From NCBI GenBank assembly GCA_023653785.1, contig JAMKCH010005324.1:1-64000 (forward strand): a DNA stretch of 64,000 bases, read 5' to 3'. Source of the DNA: Ophioderma brevispina. Taxonomy: Eukaryota > Echinodermata > Ophiuroidea > Amphilepidida > Ophiodermatidae. The translations under genes and the position numbers were made by a program. Shown here piece after piece: positions 33,129 through 43,625 of the stretch (positions are counted from its first letter, which is position 1; every line of letters begins with the position of its first letter). The notes below the pieces were generated by a model, which was not told the DNA's origin, searched no databases, and saw only the letters and a list, made by a program, of their open reading frames with translations.

Positions 33129-35462
33129 TCAGGAAAGTTATCCGCTACTCTAGTACTCTTACAGTACGCTGTTACTGGCCTCCCATCCTCTGTAATGCAG
33201 GTTCTGGCCTAATCTAGTGGCAGTCTAATCCACAGAAAAAGGTGTCACTCAGCACCGACCAGTAAATGACTCGACTTGACAGAGCACTAGGTATAGGCAC
33301 GCTATTTGAAAGAAGAGCATATTTTCGCTGAGTTCCCATACAGGTATTCGATTCGGATACAGAACCATTGAGTATCAATCTATATCCGGGACAATCCCTA
33401 TTTCAGTGTACACGTCCCCCATGAAAAAAGGTAGTTTCTTGACTCTTTATTCAACATTAGTTTCGCCCAGGCTATAGGAATTATTCTGACATAGTTTATT
33501 TGACATCTATGGTCCCCAACTCGCTTTTCAGGCTATATTTATTTCTATTTGCCGTGTATAAAACAGTTTATTTGATTCTAAACTTAACTTATGCTCGGTT
33601 GCGATACGTGCAGTTGTGCTTTTGTACGGGACTTTTTGGCCTATTAATGTAAATAGATCGAGCCTTTGCCATCGCGTGAAGAATTTGCCGCTTTGCCGCT
33701 GAATTTTTTTATGGCTTGCTTGAGTGCCTGAAAATTACGTTTGTTGCAAGCTGTGATCTTATTGATGAAACTCATCGGAAATGGATTTGGAATTTTTGTG
33801 TGTAAATGTCATTTTGGAACAGGTGTTTGTTGCGGGAATCTGATTTCAGTGTATAAAATTTGCATGTGGTCCGATACTTCTTTCCGTCATATGAAGATTT
33901 CTCGAGGGCGGTGTTCCTGTTTATCGATAGCAGTACCCTGAGTTAAAGATGTGAGCGTGGGTTGGATTGCGGGCTATTTGTGTCCTTTTGGCTCCCGGTG
34001 ATGTTGTGGTTATGAAATGTGCCTGTATGCTGCGTCTGTAAAGATCTATTTACAACCCCGGCCTTGGCTCAGATTCTCTGCCTGCAGCACCATGCCACTT
34101 ACTCACTCAGCTCATTTCCTAATTAAAGTCTGCCACTGTCGAGCCAAGATGCTTGTGTTGTGTATATTATTTATATCAGTCAATATATAGGTCCCTTTTA
34201 TACATAATTTCATGATTAGGAGCCCTCAAAATATCCAAAGTTTTTTTTTTTTTTTTTAATCTTCAAAGAAACAGGTAAAAATTAGGCATAGAGATAGTGC
34301 TAATTAATATTCATTAACTCAATCACTGTTGACAAAACCAGGTAGTCTATATCTTTTTTACACTCATTGGGATTTCCTCAAAAAAAGGATTTTCCCTTTA
34401 GATCCACAATGACCGTTTACACGCAAGCCTCGTGTCCGTTTGGCTAGGATACACACACAAGCAGTAGTGCCAACATTTTGAACATTTGTTGAAAAAAGAA
34501 ATCCCAACATCTTTTTATTTGAGAGACAATTAATTCCATCGGTATTTAATCTCAATAAGATAACATATCATTTTTATGTGTGCGAGATTAAAACTTGATA
34601 TGTCTTGTGTTAAGAAGCGAGCAATCTTGAATTAATCTCAGCAAGTACGATTAGCCTACCTACTCTCAAAAAGCTGACTTTTTCCACCACACCTCAATTT
34701 GAACAAATAAGCAGTTTACGTAAGTTTGAATCCTTTGTGCTTCATTCTCTTTCGAACTTTTCTTGCACTTACAGGATATTGTTTTTCGGAGCTGCAAGTA
34801 CCAAATATCGCTAATGGTTATGGTTTACGCTTTTACTCCCCAACAGTCACTATTTAATCGAAAAAAAGTAGTCGAGACCATATCCCTTTACAAGTTTTAC
34901 TTAATAATAAAAACCGTATTCATGATAAAGGACGACCACAATTAAGATATCAATCTTACACAACTTCGACAGACCAGCTGGGAATGTCCACTTGCATCCA
35001 TTTCCCACAAGCTCAAAGGTGATGTTCGATCGATATTGCGTACCCCAATTCCAGCTCCCAGGTCAACGATCTTGGGCCGCCACTGTTTATTTCGCAGTCT
35101 AAAATTTTTTGTGACAAAGTTGAAGCTCATGCCGGGTTACCGTACAGATCTCTCTCAGACGTCAGTCAGCACCCCTTATGATCCCTTCAATTCCGTGATA
35201 AAAAACACCATCGACAGAAATAAATTATTCATATGTTCTGTGTATTTTTTCTAGTACATCCTTTTTCAAATGTTATTACATACAAATTACAAAAAAAAAA
35301 TCAGTTCATATGGCCGGGACCGGACCATGCATGACGTGACTTACCTCGCCCCCTTCATGTATTAAATGGATCAAACCAAACAACAAAGTTAACAAGCTTC
35401 CACTTTTCATACGTTAATTGCAAGTACAAAATAACAAACGCTCGTCATTAAGTTCAGAATTA
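33129..35462. repeat. 2.3-kb tandem duplication, copy A2
   Basis: Follows copy A1 directly and matches it from CAGGAAAGTTATCCGCTACT to TTCAGAATTATT. Differences are mostly one- to four-base indels. A T20-like run near 34242-34258 and scattered AAAAAA insertions have no counterpart in A1. The indel-dominated difference pattern is unlike old neutral divergence and suggests poorly corrected long-read sequence. Confidence 0.85.
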
Positions 35463-35645
35463 TTTTAAAAAATCATTTTAGAAATGACTAACAAGATTTT
35501 AAATCAAAGTACATCATCATGTTTTTTATTGCTAAAGACGTCATTTTAGCTTGAAAAAGCTGTACAAACTGGCGACGGCGAACCCCGACGGCATGGCCCA
35601 ACTCGTGGTATTTGTACACAAACAAATGTTTTAAGACCTCAGTTT
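35463..35645. repeat. Segment B1, paired with B2
   Basis: From AAAAAATCATTTTAGAAATG to AATGTTTTAAGACCTCAG. It is repeated with indels at 35796-35990. It contains GGCGACGGCGAACCCCGACG, the equivalent of the ATG-bearing stretch in B2. Confidence 0.8.
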
Positions 35646-35990
35646 AGAATTTTAGATCTGGACCATGCAACGTGACATAACCTCGCCCCCATGTATTGAA
35701 ATGGATCAAACCAAACAACAAGTTACCATGCTTCCATTCATACGTTATTTGCAAGTAAACAAAATAAACACGGTAAATTAGGTCAGAATTTATGTTTAAA
35801 AAAAAATCATTTAGAATGACTAACATAGACTTGAAATCAAAGTAAATCATCATGTGTGTTTTTATTTCTAAAATTCGTCATTTAGCTTGAAAAAGCTGTA
35901 AAAAATGGCCGACGGCGAACCCCAACCGACGGCATGGCCCACAGCATGGTATTGTTGACACAACACAAATGTTTTAAGAACTCAGTTTGA
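35646..35990. repeat. Partial third copy A3 plus segment B2
   Basis: At 35655-35795 it repeats only the last ~140 bp of the A unit (ACCTCGCCCCCATGTATTGA onward), then repeats B. In B2 an ATG at 35905 in a strong context (AAAAATGGCC) opens MADGEPQPTAWPTAWYC before TGA at 35956-35958. In B1 the same place lacks this ATG. The frame may be damaged by sequencing error, so no CDS is called. Confidence 0.75.
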
Positions 35991-36482
35991 ATATTTCACC
36001 GGTATTGCAATTTGGGTGATCATAAATTACAGGTGGGCTAGAGTGATTACCTTGTGGTCAATGATCGGCTTAAAAGCATGAAAGATCAGTATGTTTTTGA
36101 AAGCTTAGACTGGCTTGGGAATTTCCAGCCGTTTTTTAATCATCATTGAAATTGGAAGGAACCCTCCCCAACTCGACATTTCGGGAATTATCAGTTATTT
36201 ATATTTATTTTCCGCACTTAATTTTGGAGAAAAACGACTCGTATTTCAATTTATTTATCCTTTTATTTTATTTTCTTCTCTCCTCTCTTAATTTTGTCTT
36301 TGTTCCCCCCTCATTTCCCCCGAGGATGCAAGATTTTCCCGGGAAGGATCTTCCCAATTCCCCACTTTTTCCCCGCCAATGCGCACACTGCTCGCACATG
36401 TTTGCTACACTGTTATATAGGATTACTCGTTGTGTATGGTCAGTGTTCCTAGGTCATTTTTTTCTTTTTGTGGCATCGGGTA
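35991..36482. other. Unassigned sequence
   Basis: A frame at 36146-36493 is open but T/Phe-rich and unrecognised. No repeat identified. Confidence 0.4.
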
Positions 36483-36634
36483 CAGGGGTGTAGCCCGGAA
36501 TGTAATTTGACGGGAGGCTGAGCCCGGGGGCTGCGTGGCAAATTTGGTCCAAATTAGGCTTATGGCACGATTTTTTCAAATTTGACGGGGGGCCGGTTGC
36601 GCCCCCTGAGCCCCTTACCCTGGCTACGCCACTG
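36483..36634. mobile_element. Short MITE with GGGTA target duplication
   Basis: A 152-bp element beginning CAGGGGTGTAGCCCGG and ending CCTGGCTACGCCACTG, imperfect inverted termini. GGGTA lies directly outside both ends (36478-36482 and 36635-36639). CAG...GCGTAGCC termini recall hAT-like non-autonomous elements, although those usually duplicate 8 bp. Confidence 0.8.
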
Positions 36635-36639
36635 GGGTA

Positions 36640-37449
36640 CGCCCGCTTATAATTTATAGGCGTAAAATGTGCAAGCTACTTCTTTAATCGTGGGATTTTA
36701 ATAAATAATAAACAACGAAACATCTACTGAAGATTTCTTCTTACTATACATGCATTACTGATTTTGTATGTACAATCAAAAGTGATTAGTAGATGGACAA
36801 GCATTATATTGCAAAACACAATTTGTTTGAAAATTGAGTACCCCTCATCGGAATATTTTTTTATTCAAGCCTTAGTACTATATAGTACATTGCATGCCAA
36901 GTTCGTAAGGCTACGATATGTAACTTGGGACAAAGGAGGGGGCCGGGTGGGATGACATGTTAGTGACCTCACATGACTTTACCTTCCGTGAAAGACCCTG
37001 TAATTGGTAAAAAAAAAAATACAAATGTTAAAAAACACTAAACCTTTCCCGCAAGCTTGTGTACAAGTTCATCAAAATGGAGTACCATAAGGCGTATAAT
37101 GATACAACTTGTCGAGAAAGGAAGCGGAATTAAAGAGTATATTCCACTGAGAATAAACACAGTTGGGCTTTATTTCGGGCGAAATTACATATGCAAATGA
37201 AAGCTATTATATGCCAATCTGCGTAATCACTATATTTTTTTTTTTTTTTTTTTTAATATTCAAAATTTTCAACACATCACGCATGCAAACCATTATGGTG
37301 CGCATCTTCTTGCCATTTCAAATTTGGTGATACATGCGGCTTTAGTAAGCAAATTAGCTAATTAAATCTGCAAATTTGCTAATCGCTTAAACAATACCTT
37401 CGTATTTATGCAACATTCCTTTACTACATGAAAAACGACAATGTCATAC
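36640..37449. other. Unassigned sequence with T19 run
   Basis: Contains a T19 run at 37236-37254. No exon or element boundary recognised. Confidence 0.45.
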
Positions 37450-37835
37450 ATCTTGTGTGGTGAAGCATATGGAGGGGGAAGGCCGGGGGTGTTAGGGCGG
37501 AGCTGGGGTGTTGTGTAGGAGAAAGGGTGGGGTGGTGTGGTTGGGGGAGGGGGAAATGAAAGGTGGGGTGTTTGGGTGTTTGGGGAAGGTTGATGTGTTG
37601 GAGGTGGAGTGCGTCAGGTGGTAGGTGAGGGGTCAGGTGGGTGCATCGGAGGGGAAAGATCAGGTACAATTGGTGAGGGGGTGTGGTATATAGTTGGGGA
37701 GGGTGCATCAGGGAGGAGGGTAAGGTGATCTTTTGTGACCTGTCACCTTTGGTGCCATTCATTGGGGAGGTCGGGTGCATCAGGCAGGATCGGGTCGGGG
37801 CATCAGGTAGGGGATGGGTGGGGTGATGACTCATG

Positions 37836-38024
37836 TGACCTTGGTGACCTCATTGGACTTGGTGACCCCCATGTGACCTTGTGACTCCCATGTGACCTTG
37901 GTGACCCCATGTGACCTGATGACCCATGTGACCTTGATGACCCCTGTGACCCTAGTTGACCCCCAGGTGAACCTTTGTGATTTCATGTGACCTTCGTGAT
38001 CCCATGTGACCTCCAGTGACCATG
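37836..38024 (+). repeat. TGACC minisatellite array 1
   Basis: About nine diverged ~21-bp units of the type CATGTGACCTTGGTGACCCC. On the minus strand each good unit reads GGGTCACCAAGGTCA, two nuclear-receptor half-sites in a three-base-spaced direct repeat (DR3). Not a CRISPR array: units are contiguous, without spacers. Confidence 0.88.
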
Positions 38025-38445
38025 TCATGGGGAAAGGGGAGGAAGGGTGGGGTTTGTGGGAAAGGGTTGTTAGAGGGAGAAGTAAGGGTGGGGTGTTTAG
38101 GAGGGAACAGGTGGGGTTTGGGGGGAATGTGTTTAGGGTGTTGGGGAGGTGGTGGAGTGCGTCGGGAGGGTTGGGTGCTTCGGTGGGGTTTATTGTGCGT
38201 CGTGATGGGTCGGGGTGGGTGCAATCGTTGAAGTTTCATGTGCATTTGGGGATGTGGAATTGTATCTAGTTGTTGGGTGAGGGTGATTGTAGATCTTGGT
38301 TCTTTGCATCTCGGGGAGGGGGTTTGTGATCTTTGTGTCCCTCACTTTGACCTTGGTAAACCTCAGTCACCTTTGTGCCATTCATTGGGGAGGGGTTCGG
38401 GTTGGCATCAGGCAGACGGGGAGGGGTGCTCAGGTCGAAATGGTT

Positions 38446-38664
38446 GGATTGACCTATGTGACATGGTGGCCTCATGTGACTTAGTGATCCCTTTGACACT
38501 TGGTGCCCCCATGTGACTCTGGGTGACCCCATGTGACCTTGGTGACACACAATGTGACCTTGGTGACCCGTATGAACCTCGGTGACCCCATGTGACCTCG
38601 GTGAGCCCATTGACCTCATGACCCCATTGACCTCAGGACCCCATGAAAACCTCATTGACCCCAT
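38446..38664 (+). repeat. TGACC minisatellite array 2
   Basis: A second block of the same ~21-bp family (CCCATGTGACCTTGGTGAC), more diverged toward its right end. It occupies the same place in the second higher-order unit. Confidence 0.88.
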
Positions 38665-38830
38665 GGTCCTGGGAAGGCTGGGCGTGTTTAGGGAGAAGGA
38701 AGGGTGAGGTGTTGGGGAAAGGGTGGGGTTGGGGAGGGGGAAGGGTGGGGATGGGGAATTGAGGGTGGGGTGTTTTAGGAGGGAACAGGTGTTGGGAGTG
38801 GTGGAGTCGTCGGGAGGGGTTGGGTTCATC

Positions 38831-39035
38831 ATGATTCTCTGGTTTTGCAATGCATTATGGACAATGGGGGTCCATCCATCCATTCAACAAATCGAGTACA
38901 CCATCACCTCAGGGATTTCCTTTCCTTTTTTGGTGAATTGAAAGATATTCATGAGAAACTAAATCCTGAAATTTGAGCTTCGTACCTCTTTTCGTTTTCA
39001 CGCTACAGCATTAATAAAACCAAACATATAAAATG
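38831..39035. other. Spacer
   Basis: Ordinary AT-rich sequence between the minisatellite and the inverted-arm element. Confidence 0.5.
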
Positions 39036-40389
39036 AAAGGGGTCACTCAAAAACATGTACCTTGTGAAATTCAATATCAAATGGCCATAGTAAAGAACTA
39101 CAAATCAAACCTTTCAGATCCTTCAAACTTGGCATTCGGGATTACCTTTTGCTGAAATTGCAAATATGTGATCAAAAAATCCCTTGCCTCCAATTTAAAA
39201 TAGGGGGTAAAAAATGGCTCAAAACCACTCAGACCATACTTGGGGCCATAAGTAAAAAAGTAAAAAGGTGATATAACTTCCAAATTTTGGGCTGGTGAAA
39301 GCTATCGTGAATACTACCCTGTGTGCAATCTATATTATTCAGATTTGACTGGAAAGATATAGCTGTCGCAAAAAAGCCAACAGTCCAATTAGCTTGACTG
39401 AACCCCCTAAAAATCAATGTCACACATTTTGCACCAAATTCGGCTTGAATCTGGTTAAAGGGCTCCTGCTGTAGATTGTCACAGTTTCAACAGGTGTCCA
39501 ACTGCCTTATGTAGGTAACAAGGCTTCAAAGAATCTAAACTTTCACTAATATCAGACACAATTCCCATTGAAATGTACAAGAATTCTGACTTTGCAACCT
39601 GGGTATCCAAGTGCATTTTTAAGACTTTGAAGCCAAGTTTGACCTTGAAGGACTCTAAAATGAAATCGAATCATATTATCAACCTTATCAGCACCTGAGT
39701 ATGACGCAAATTTGAGCTTGGTGCTTGTTTGGTAGGAATTTATAATCTTTAATTATCCTAATTGAATTATTTAGCAAAGAGTGACTGTGTCACATTATAA
39801 CCAGTTTGTAAAGTTCAGGTTTACTGTGTGTTTCAATGAGAAATCTTTTAACACTGATTACATGCCGTAGGGCTTTTTTGAAGACAGTTTACTTCCACAA
39901 TGAACTTTGCTCAAAAATATTAAGCATGACCCCCCCTCCAACATATTTTTCAACAAGTGAATTTGGTGCAGCATGCTGTCCTGACCTTGGTTTTTAAGGG
40001 GGGGCCACAAAAGGTCAAATGAACTTTTTACTTTTTGGCAAGAGCTATATCTCTTCTAATGAAGCTGATATAAGTATACAATTGTGCACAAGGGGACTGT
40101 TTAAGAATTAAGCTTTAACCAGCCCAAATTTGGGAAGTTATATCACTTTTTAACTTTTTGTACTTCTTGGCCCCCCCCAAAGTATGGTCTGAATGGTTTG
40201 TGAGCCTTTTTGACCCCCTGTAAGTTTAAATTGGGGCAAGGTGCTTTTATTTCTGTCACATATTTGCAATCTCTGCAAAAGGTATTCCAGAATGCCAAGT
40301 TTTGAAGGATCTGAGTGGTGTAGTTCTTTACTTATAACCCTCTGAATATTGAATTTCACACCGGTGCATGTTTTTGAAGTGACCCCCCT
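39036..40389. mobile_element. Element with ~400-bp inverted arms
   Basis: The left end GGGGTCACTCAAAAACATG (39039 on) is the inverse of CATGTTTTTGAAGTGACCCC at the right end. The arms 39036-39450 and about 39950-40389 match inverted over most of their length: GTAAAGAACTAC/GTAGTTCTTTAC, CATATTTGCAA inverses, GACCATACTTGGGGCC inverses and CACCAAATTC/GAATTTGGTG. The ~500-bp centre is non-coding. This is a foldback or long-TIR transposon with no transposase. Confidence 0.9.
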
Positions 40390-40610
40390 CAAATTTAATA
40401 TTGTTGTAAGCAATGAAACGAATACAACACCAAAACAGAAAGAAATCCATGAGTGATGTGTACGCGATTTGTTGAATTGGCATGGAATGACCCTGCAGGA
40501 CCTGGCATTTTCATCGTAGCGTGTACGAATTGTGGGAATTCAGTGAAATCTCTTATTTGAAGGGCTTGTTTTTGATTAAGCATTTTCATGTTTTCTACCT
40601 GATATGAGAC
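40390..40610. other. Spacer
   Basis: Nothing recognised. Confidence 0.5.
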
Positions 40611-40935
40611 CTGGTACTTTCTTTTCTTTCATTTCGCTCTCTCCACTCTTTCGCTCTCTTTTTTCCTTCACTCCTCTCTCTTGTCTTCCTTCCTCTTTTC
40701 CTTTCTTTTCCATCCACCTTTTCATCTCTTTCCCTCTCCCTCCCATCCCCCTTTCCTCCCTCCATCCACCTTCCCCCTTCCTCCCTCCCATCCCCCTTCC
40801 TCCCCTCCCATCCACCCTTCCTCCCTCGATCCACCTTCCTCCCTCTAATCATTTCCACCCATCCTCCCTCCCATCCACCCTTCCTCCCTCCATCCTCCCA
40901 TCCACCCTTCCTCCCTTCTTCCACTTCTGACTCTC
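40611..40935 (+). repeat. Polypyrimidine tract with CCTCCCATCCA minisatellite
   Basis: About 325 bp almost free of G. The left half is TCTCTTTCC-like and the right half is built from CCTTCCTCCCTCCATCCACC-type units of 16-20 bp. The minus strand is correspondingly purine-only and can adopt triplex structure. Reading frames through it are artefacts. Confidence 0.92.
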
Positions 40936-40969
40936 CCCTCCTGCCTTATCGTCCACACACACACGAGCA

Positions 40970-41363
40970 TAAATGCCAATAGACAATTGTTCAGCAGCTG
41001 TATACAATGTCTTTTTAGGGGGCGCCTACGGGCGTAACCTATTACTTGGCTTTGGAACTTTTCCGGCGTCCGGTAAGTACAAAGGGATGCGTCCCGTAGC
41101 GATTGTTGTGCCTTACTTTTCCGTGTTTGCGAGCCCGAAGTACCACCCGACAAAACATCAATTTTCTCGCTATGTTCTATAGGTTCAGCCCAATTACGAT
41201 CATATTCAAACAAAACAAGTAACGGTCCCTCTGATGCAAAAATCTCCATAGAACCCCTTCGTTTTTCCCCCGGAGATAACGTTAGTACTAATATATATCT
41301 TTCGCAGTCTGTGACACAACCTACAACACACTTTTCGGACCGCCCGTAGAAAACTGTAGCCAA
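40970..41363 (-). CDS. Hypothetical reading frame in CpG-richer DNA
   Basis: A minus-strand frame is open for about 130 codons from about 41378 before it enters the polypurine side of the tract on its right-to-left path. The first ATG gives MEIFASEGPLLVLFEYDRN, and the frame ends LLNNCLLAFMLVCVWTIRQE, a hydrophobic stretch. Unlike other long frames in this window it is not low-complexity. CpG is locally frequent. I recognise no domain. The plus strand has a competing signal, TGTCTTTTTAG (about 41008-41018) and a GTAAGT at 41070. Chance frame not excluded. Confidence 0.2.
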
Positions 41364-41660
41364 ATTGGGATTTCTACGTTACATTAATCTAATGTTACAT
41401 AGCGGATTTTCCAAATAGGTGGAAAATATATGAGGCGTTGCTCGAGATTACCGATGACCTAAAATTCATTTCTTTCGGCATACTTTAATCAAAGAAAAGT
41501 TCCCATTTTCCTTGCGAAATTTAAGGAATATTTTTCAAACACTCTATAATGGAATCCTCCACGTAACACTCCATATTGGGTCTTCAATGTGACCTCGAGC
41601 GGTCTTCCATCCCCTTGTGATCAATTGAGCAGATTAACACAAAATATGTAAGTTTTCCAT
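41364..41660. other. Unassigned sequence
   Basis: Sequence upstream (minus-strand sense) of the hypothetical frame; moderate CpG, no element recognised. Confidence 0.4.
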
Positions 41661-41735
41661 TGGCCCAGCGGTCCAAGGCGCTGACACTCCTGCATTATTT
41701 TCCCCCCGTTGGTCCTGGTTTTGAAATCGGTTTCA
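41661..41735 (+). pseudogene. tRNA-Leu/Ser-like relic
   Basis: TGGCCCAGCGGTCCAAGGCG (41661-41680) closely resembles the D-arm of long-variable-arm tRNAs, followed by CTGACACTCC. GGTTTTGAAATC (41717-41728) stands where the T-arm B box should be. The B box is damaged, and the variable-arm region is a T/C run. It could also be the head of a decayed SINE. Confidence 0.55.
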
Positions 41736-41869
41736 AAGGAAGTTTGATTTTTCATTGTTGTTTATTTAGTTTTGTTCTTGTTTGAAGCTGTTTGTTTACC
41801 AGGCAAGTCTGTGCGTTGTGTTTGGCTTTTTTTTCTTCCCTTTTCCCCTTTTTTTTCTCTTTTTTTTAA
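41736..41869. other. T-rich spacer
   Basis: T and C runs (TTTTTTTTCTTCCC type) without features. Confidence 0.5.
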
Positions 41870-42545
41870 CACCTACATAGCTAAATTGAATCACAAAAGT
41901 TGGGAATAAGTAGGCGAAAATGAAAAATAACTAATAATGAAACTGACAAAATTAGAACGGAAACAAAAGAGGAAAAAATTTAAACATATATAAAACATAC
42001 CACATAAAAAATTCAAAGAATAAACAATTGAACAATGAGTGAAAAAAAGAACACGCTAAATTACAATAAAAAGAAAGACAAATACCAAATAGATTTTAAA
42101 AGAAAGAATATTAACTAAAATTTTATATACATAACATAATATAATCCATTAATTAATAACAAAAGTTTAAATGACAAAAGTAATTAAAAAATAACAATGC
42201 AACTAAATGAAAATACAACCAACACCCAAAACAAAGTACTACAAATAAAATGAACTAATAAATAAAAATCTTTAAAATAATAACAAAAAATAAAAGATAA
42301 GTTGATGAACTAATAAAATAAAAAAATTACAATGGAAACAAAAGAAAATAAATTTAAATATAATAAAATACAAAAGAAATTAAAAGAATTACAATGAACA
42401 TGAGTGAAAATAGAAACTCTAAATGACAAATAAAAAAGAAAATACGGAAACAAATAAGAATTTAAAGAAAAACAATATTACACTATAAAAGTAATTAAAA
42501 AATATATAAAAATACTATACAATTAAATAAAACAAAAATCATTAA
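41870..42545 (+). repeat. Strongly A-rich low-complexity DNA, part 1
   Basis: Roughly two-thirds A on the plus strand in AAATAAAA/ACAAAAT-like phrases, with little G or C. There is no clear repeat period. It may be an expanded, diverged A-rich simple repeat or a badly resolved region. Confidence 0.8.
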
Positions 42546-43019
42546 GTGCCATGGAATTGGATTGTTAGTTTTCCCGGTTGACTGTTCGAAAAAAAGAGGT
42601 CACTATTTCATTATTCATTAATGTTTAAATGTTAACATTATGTTTACGTCATTGGTATAAAGATGGTGTCTACACCTGATTCATATAATTTCTTTAACAC
42701 CAGACTTTTAAAACATTGGATCTTTTAATAATTAATGTCCGTCAAAAAATCAAAATTTTTCAAGATGAATATTGTAAGCTCGATCCCGCAGAGTCTGATC
42801 AGGAGCATTGGTAGGGATATCTAAAATGGTCATTATTAACCACTCAGTAAACCCCCTCCAGCCAACAAAAATATGTTAAAATGAGCAGAACGACATGCCT
42901 GATATTATGAGAAGCTGGAAAGTTAGAATCTGTATTTTTAAGAGTTGCAAAAATTATGACTTTTAACCAAAATAATGAAAGTTTGACAAAATGAAAATTC
43001 GGGGTGGGCGGGAAACTGG
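42546..43019. other. Normal-complexity island
   Basis: About 470 bp of ordinary composition between two A-rich segments. No gene or element recognised. Confidence 0.45.
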
Positions 43020-43625
43020 AAACTAATATCCAATACTTTGCCTAAACAAAAGTTTAATAAACAAAAATAAATGTACAAATAATAACAAAATGAAACTAAA
43101 AATACACAAAATACACGTTGAAAAATATGAAGCAAAGGAGTTTGGTTCATGCAGATGTGCGCGTGGTTTATACAAACTAATTAAAATAAAAACAGCAATC
43201 ATAAAGAAACGATCATAAATACGAACAACGTTAGTAAGTATTAAAAGTATTAAGAAATTAGAATAATCAATATCGAATACGACCAAAAATTAATGAAACA
43301 TAAAATAAGCATTTAAAATGACAAAAATGACAAAGTTAATTAAAACTAAAAGTATACAAATTAATTGAAGAATAAAACCCGAATATAAAATTAAAAATGA
43401 ACAAATACTTAAAAAAGAAATACAAGAAAATGTTTTTTAAACATTATACAAATAAAAAAGACTGTGACAAAAAAAGCGACCCAAAATAAAATAATATTTA
43501 ACAATAGAATAAAACAAGAAAAAAAGTGGAGAAAATGTTCAAAAAACAAAATATACTCAATTTTATAAAAATAATTACATATATGTGTTTTTTTTAATTA
43601 ATTTTTTTTTTTTTTTTTTTTTTTT
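43020..43625 (+). repeat. A-rich low-complexity DNA, part 2, ending in T24
   Basis: Continues the composition of 41870-42545, then ends in a run of about 24 T at 43602-43625. Confidence 0.8.

Larger units (their letters stand above)
37450..38830 (+). repeat. G-rich higher-order minisatellite
   Basis: Blocks of GGGG-TG/GGGAGG DNA alternate with TGACC arrays. The landmark GTGCCATTCATTGGGGAGG occurs near 37752 and again near 38375, and GGTGGTGGAGTGCGTCGGGA near 38148 recurs near 38805 in shortened form. The higher-order unit is therefore about 620-660 bp, a little over two copies, with an earlier partial copy near 37600. Many runs of three or more G give strong quadruplex potential. Long minus-strand Pro/His/Thr-rich frames here are artefacts. 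Confidence 0.85.

Noticed and set aside
37836..38664. CRISPR-like array of TGACC units
   Set aside because: Units are contiguous ~21-bp tandem repeats with no unique spacers, and the context is an animal genome.
38266..38883. 205-codon minus-strand frame
   Set aside because: It lies wholly in the G-rich and TGACC minisatellite; a Pro/His/Thr-rich product is expected from the repeat.
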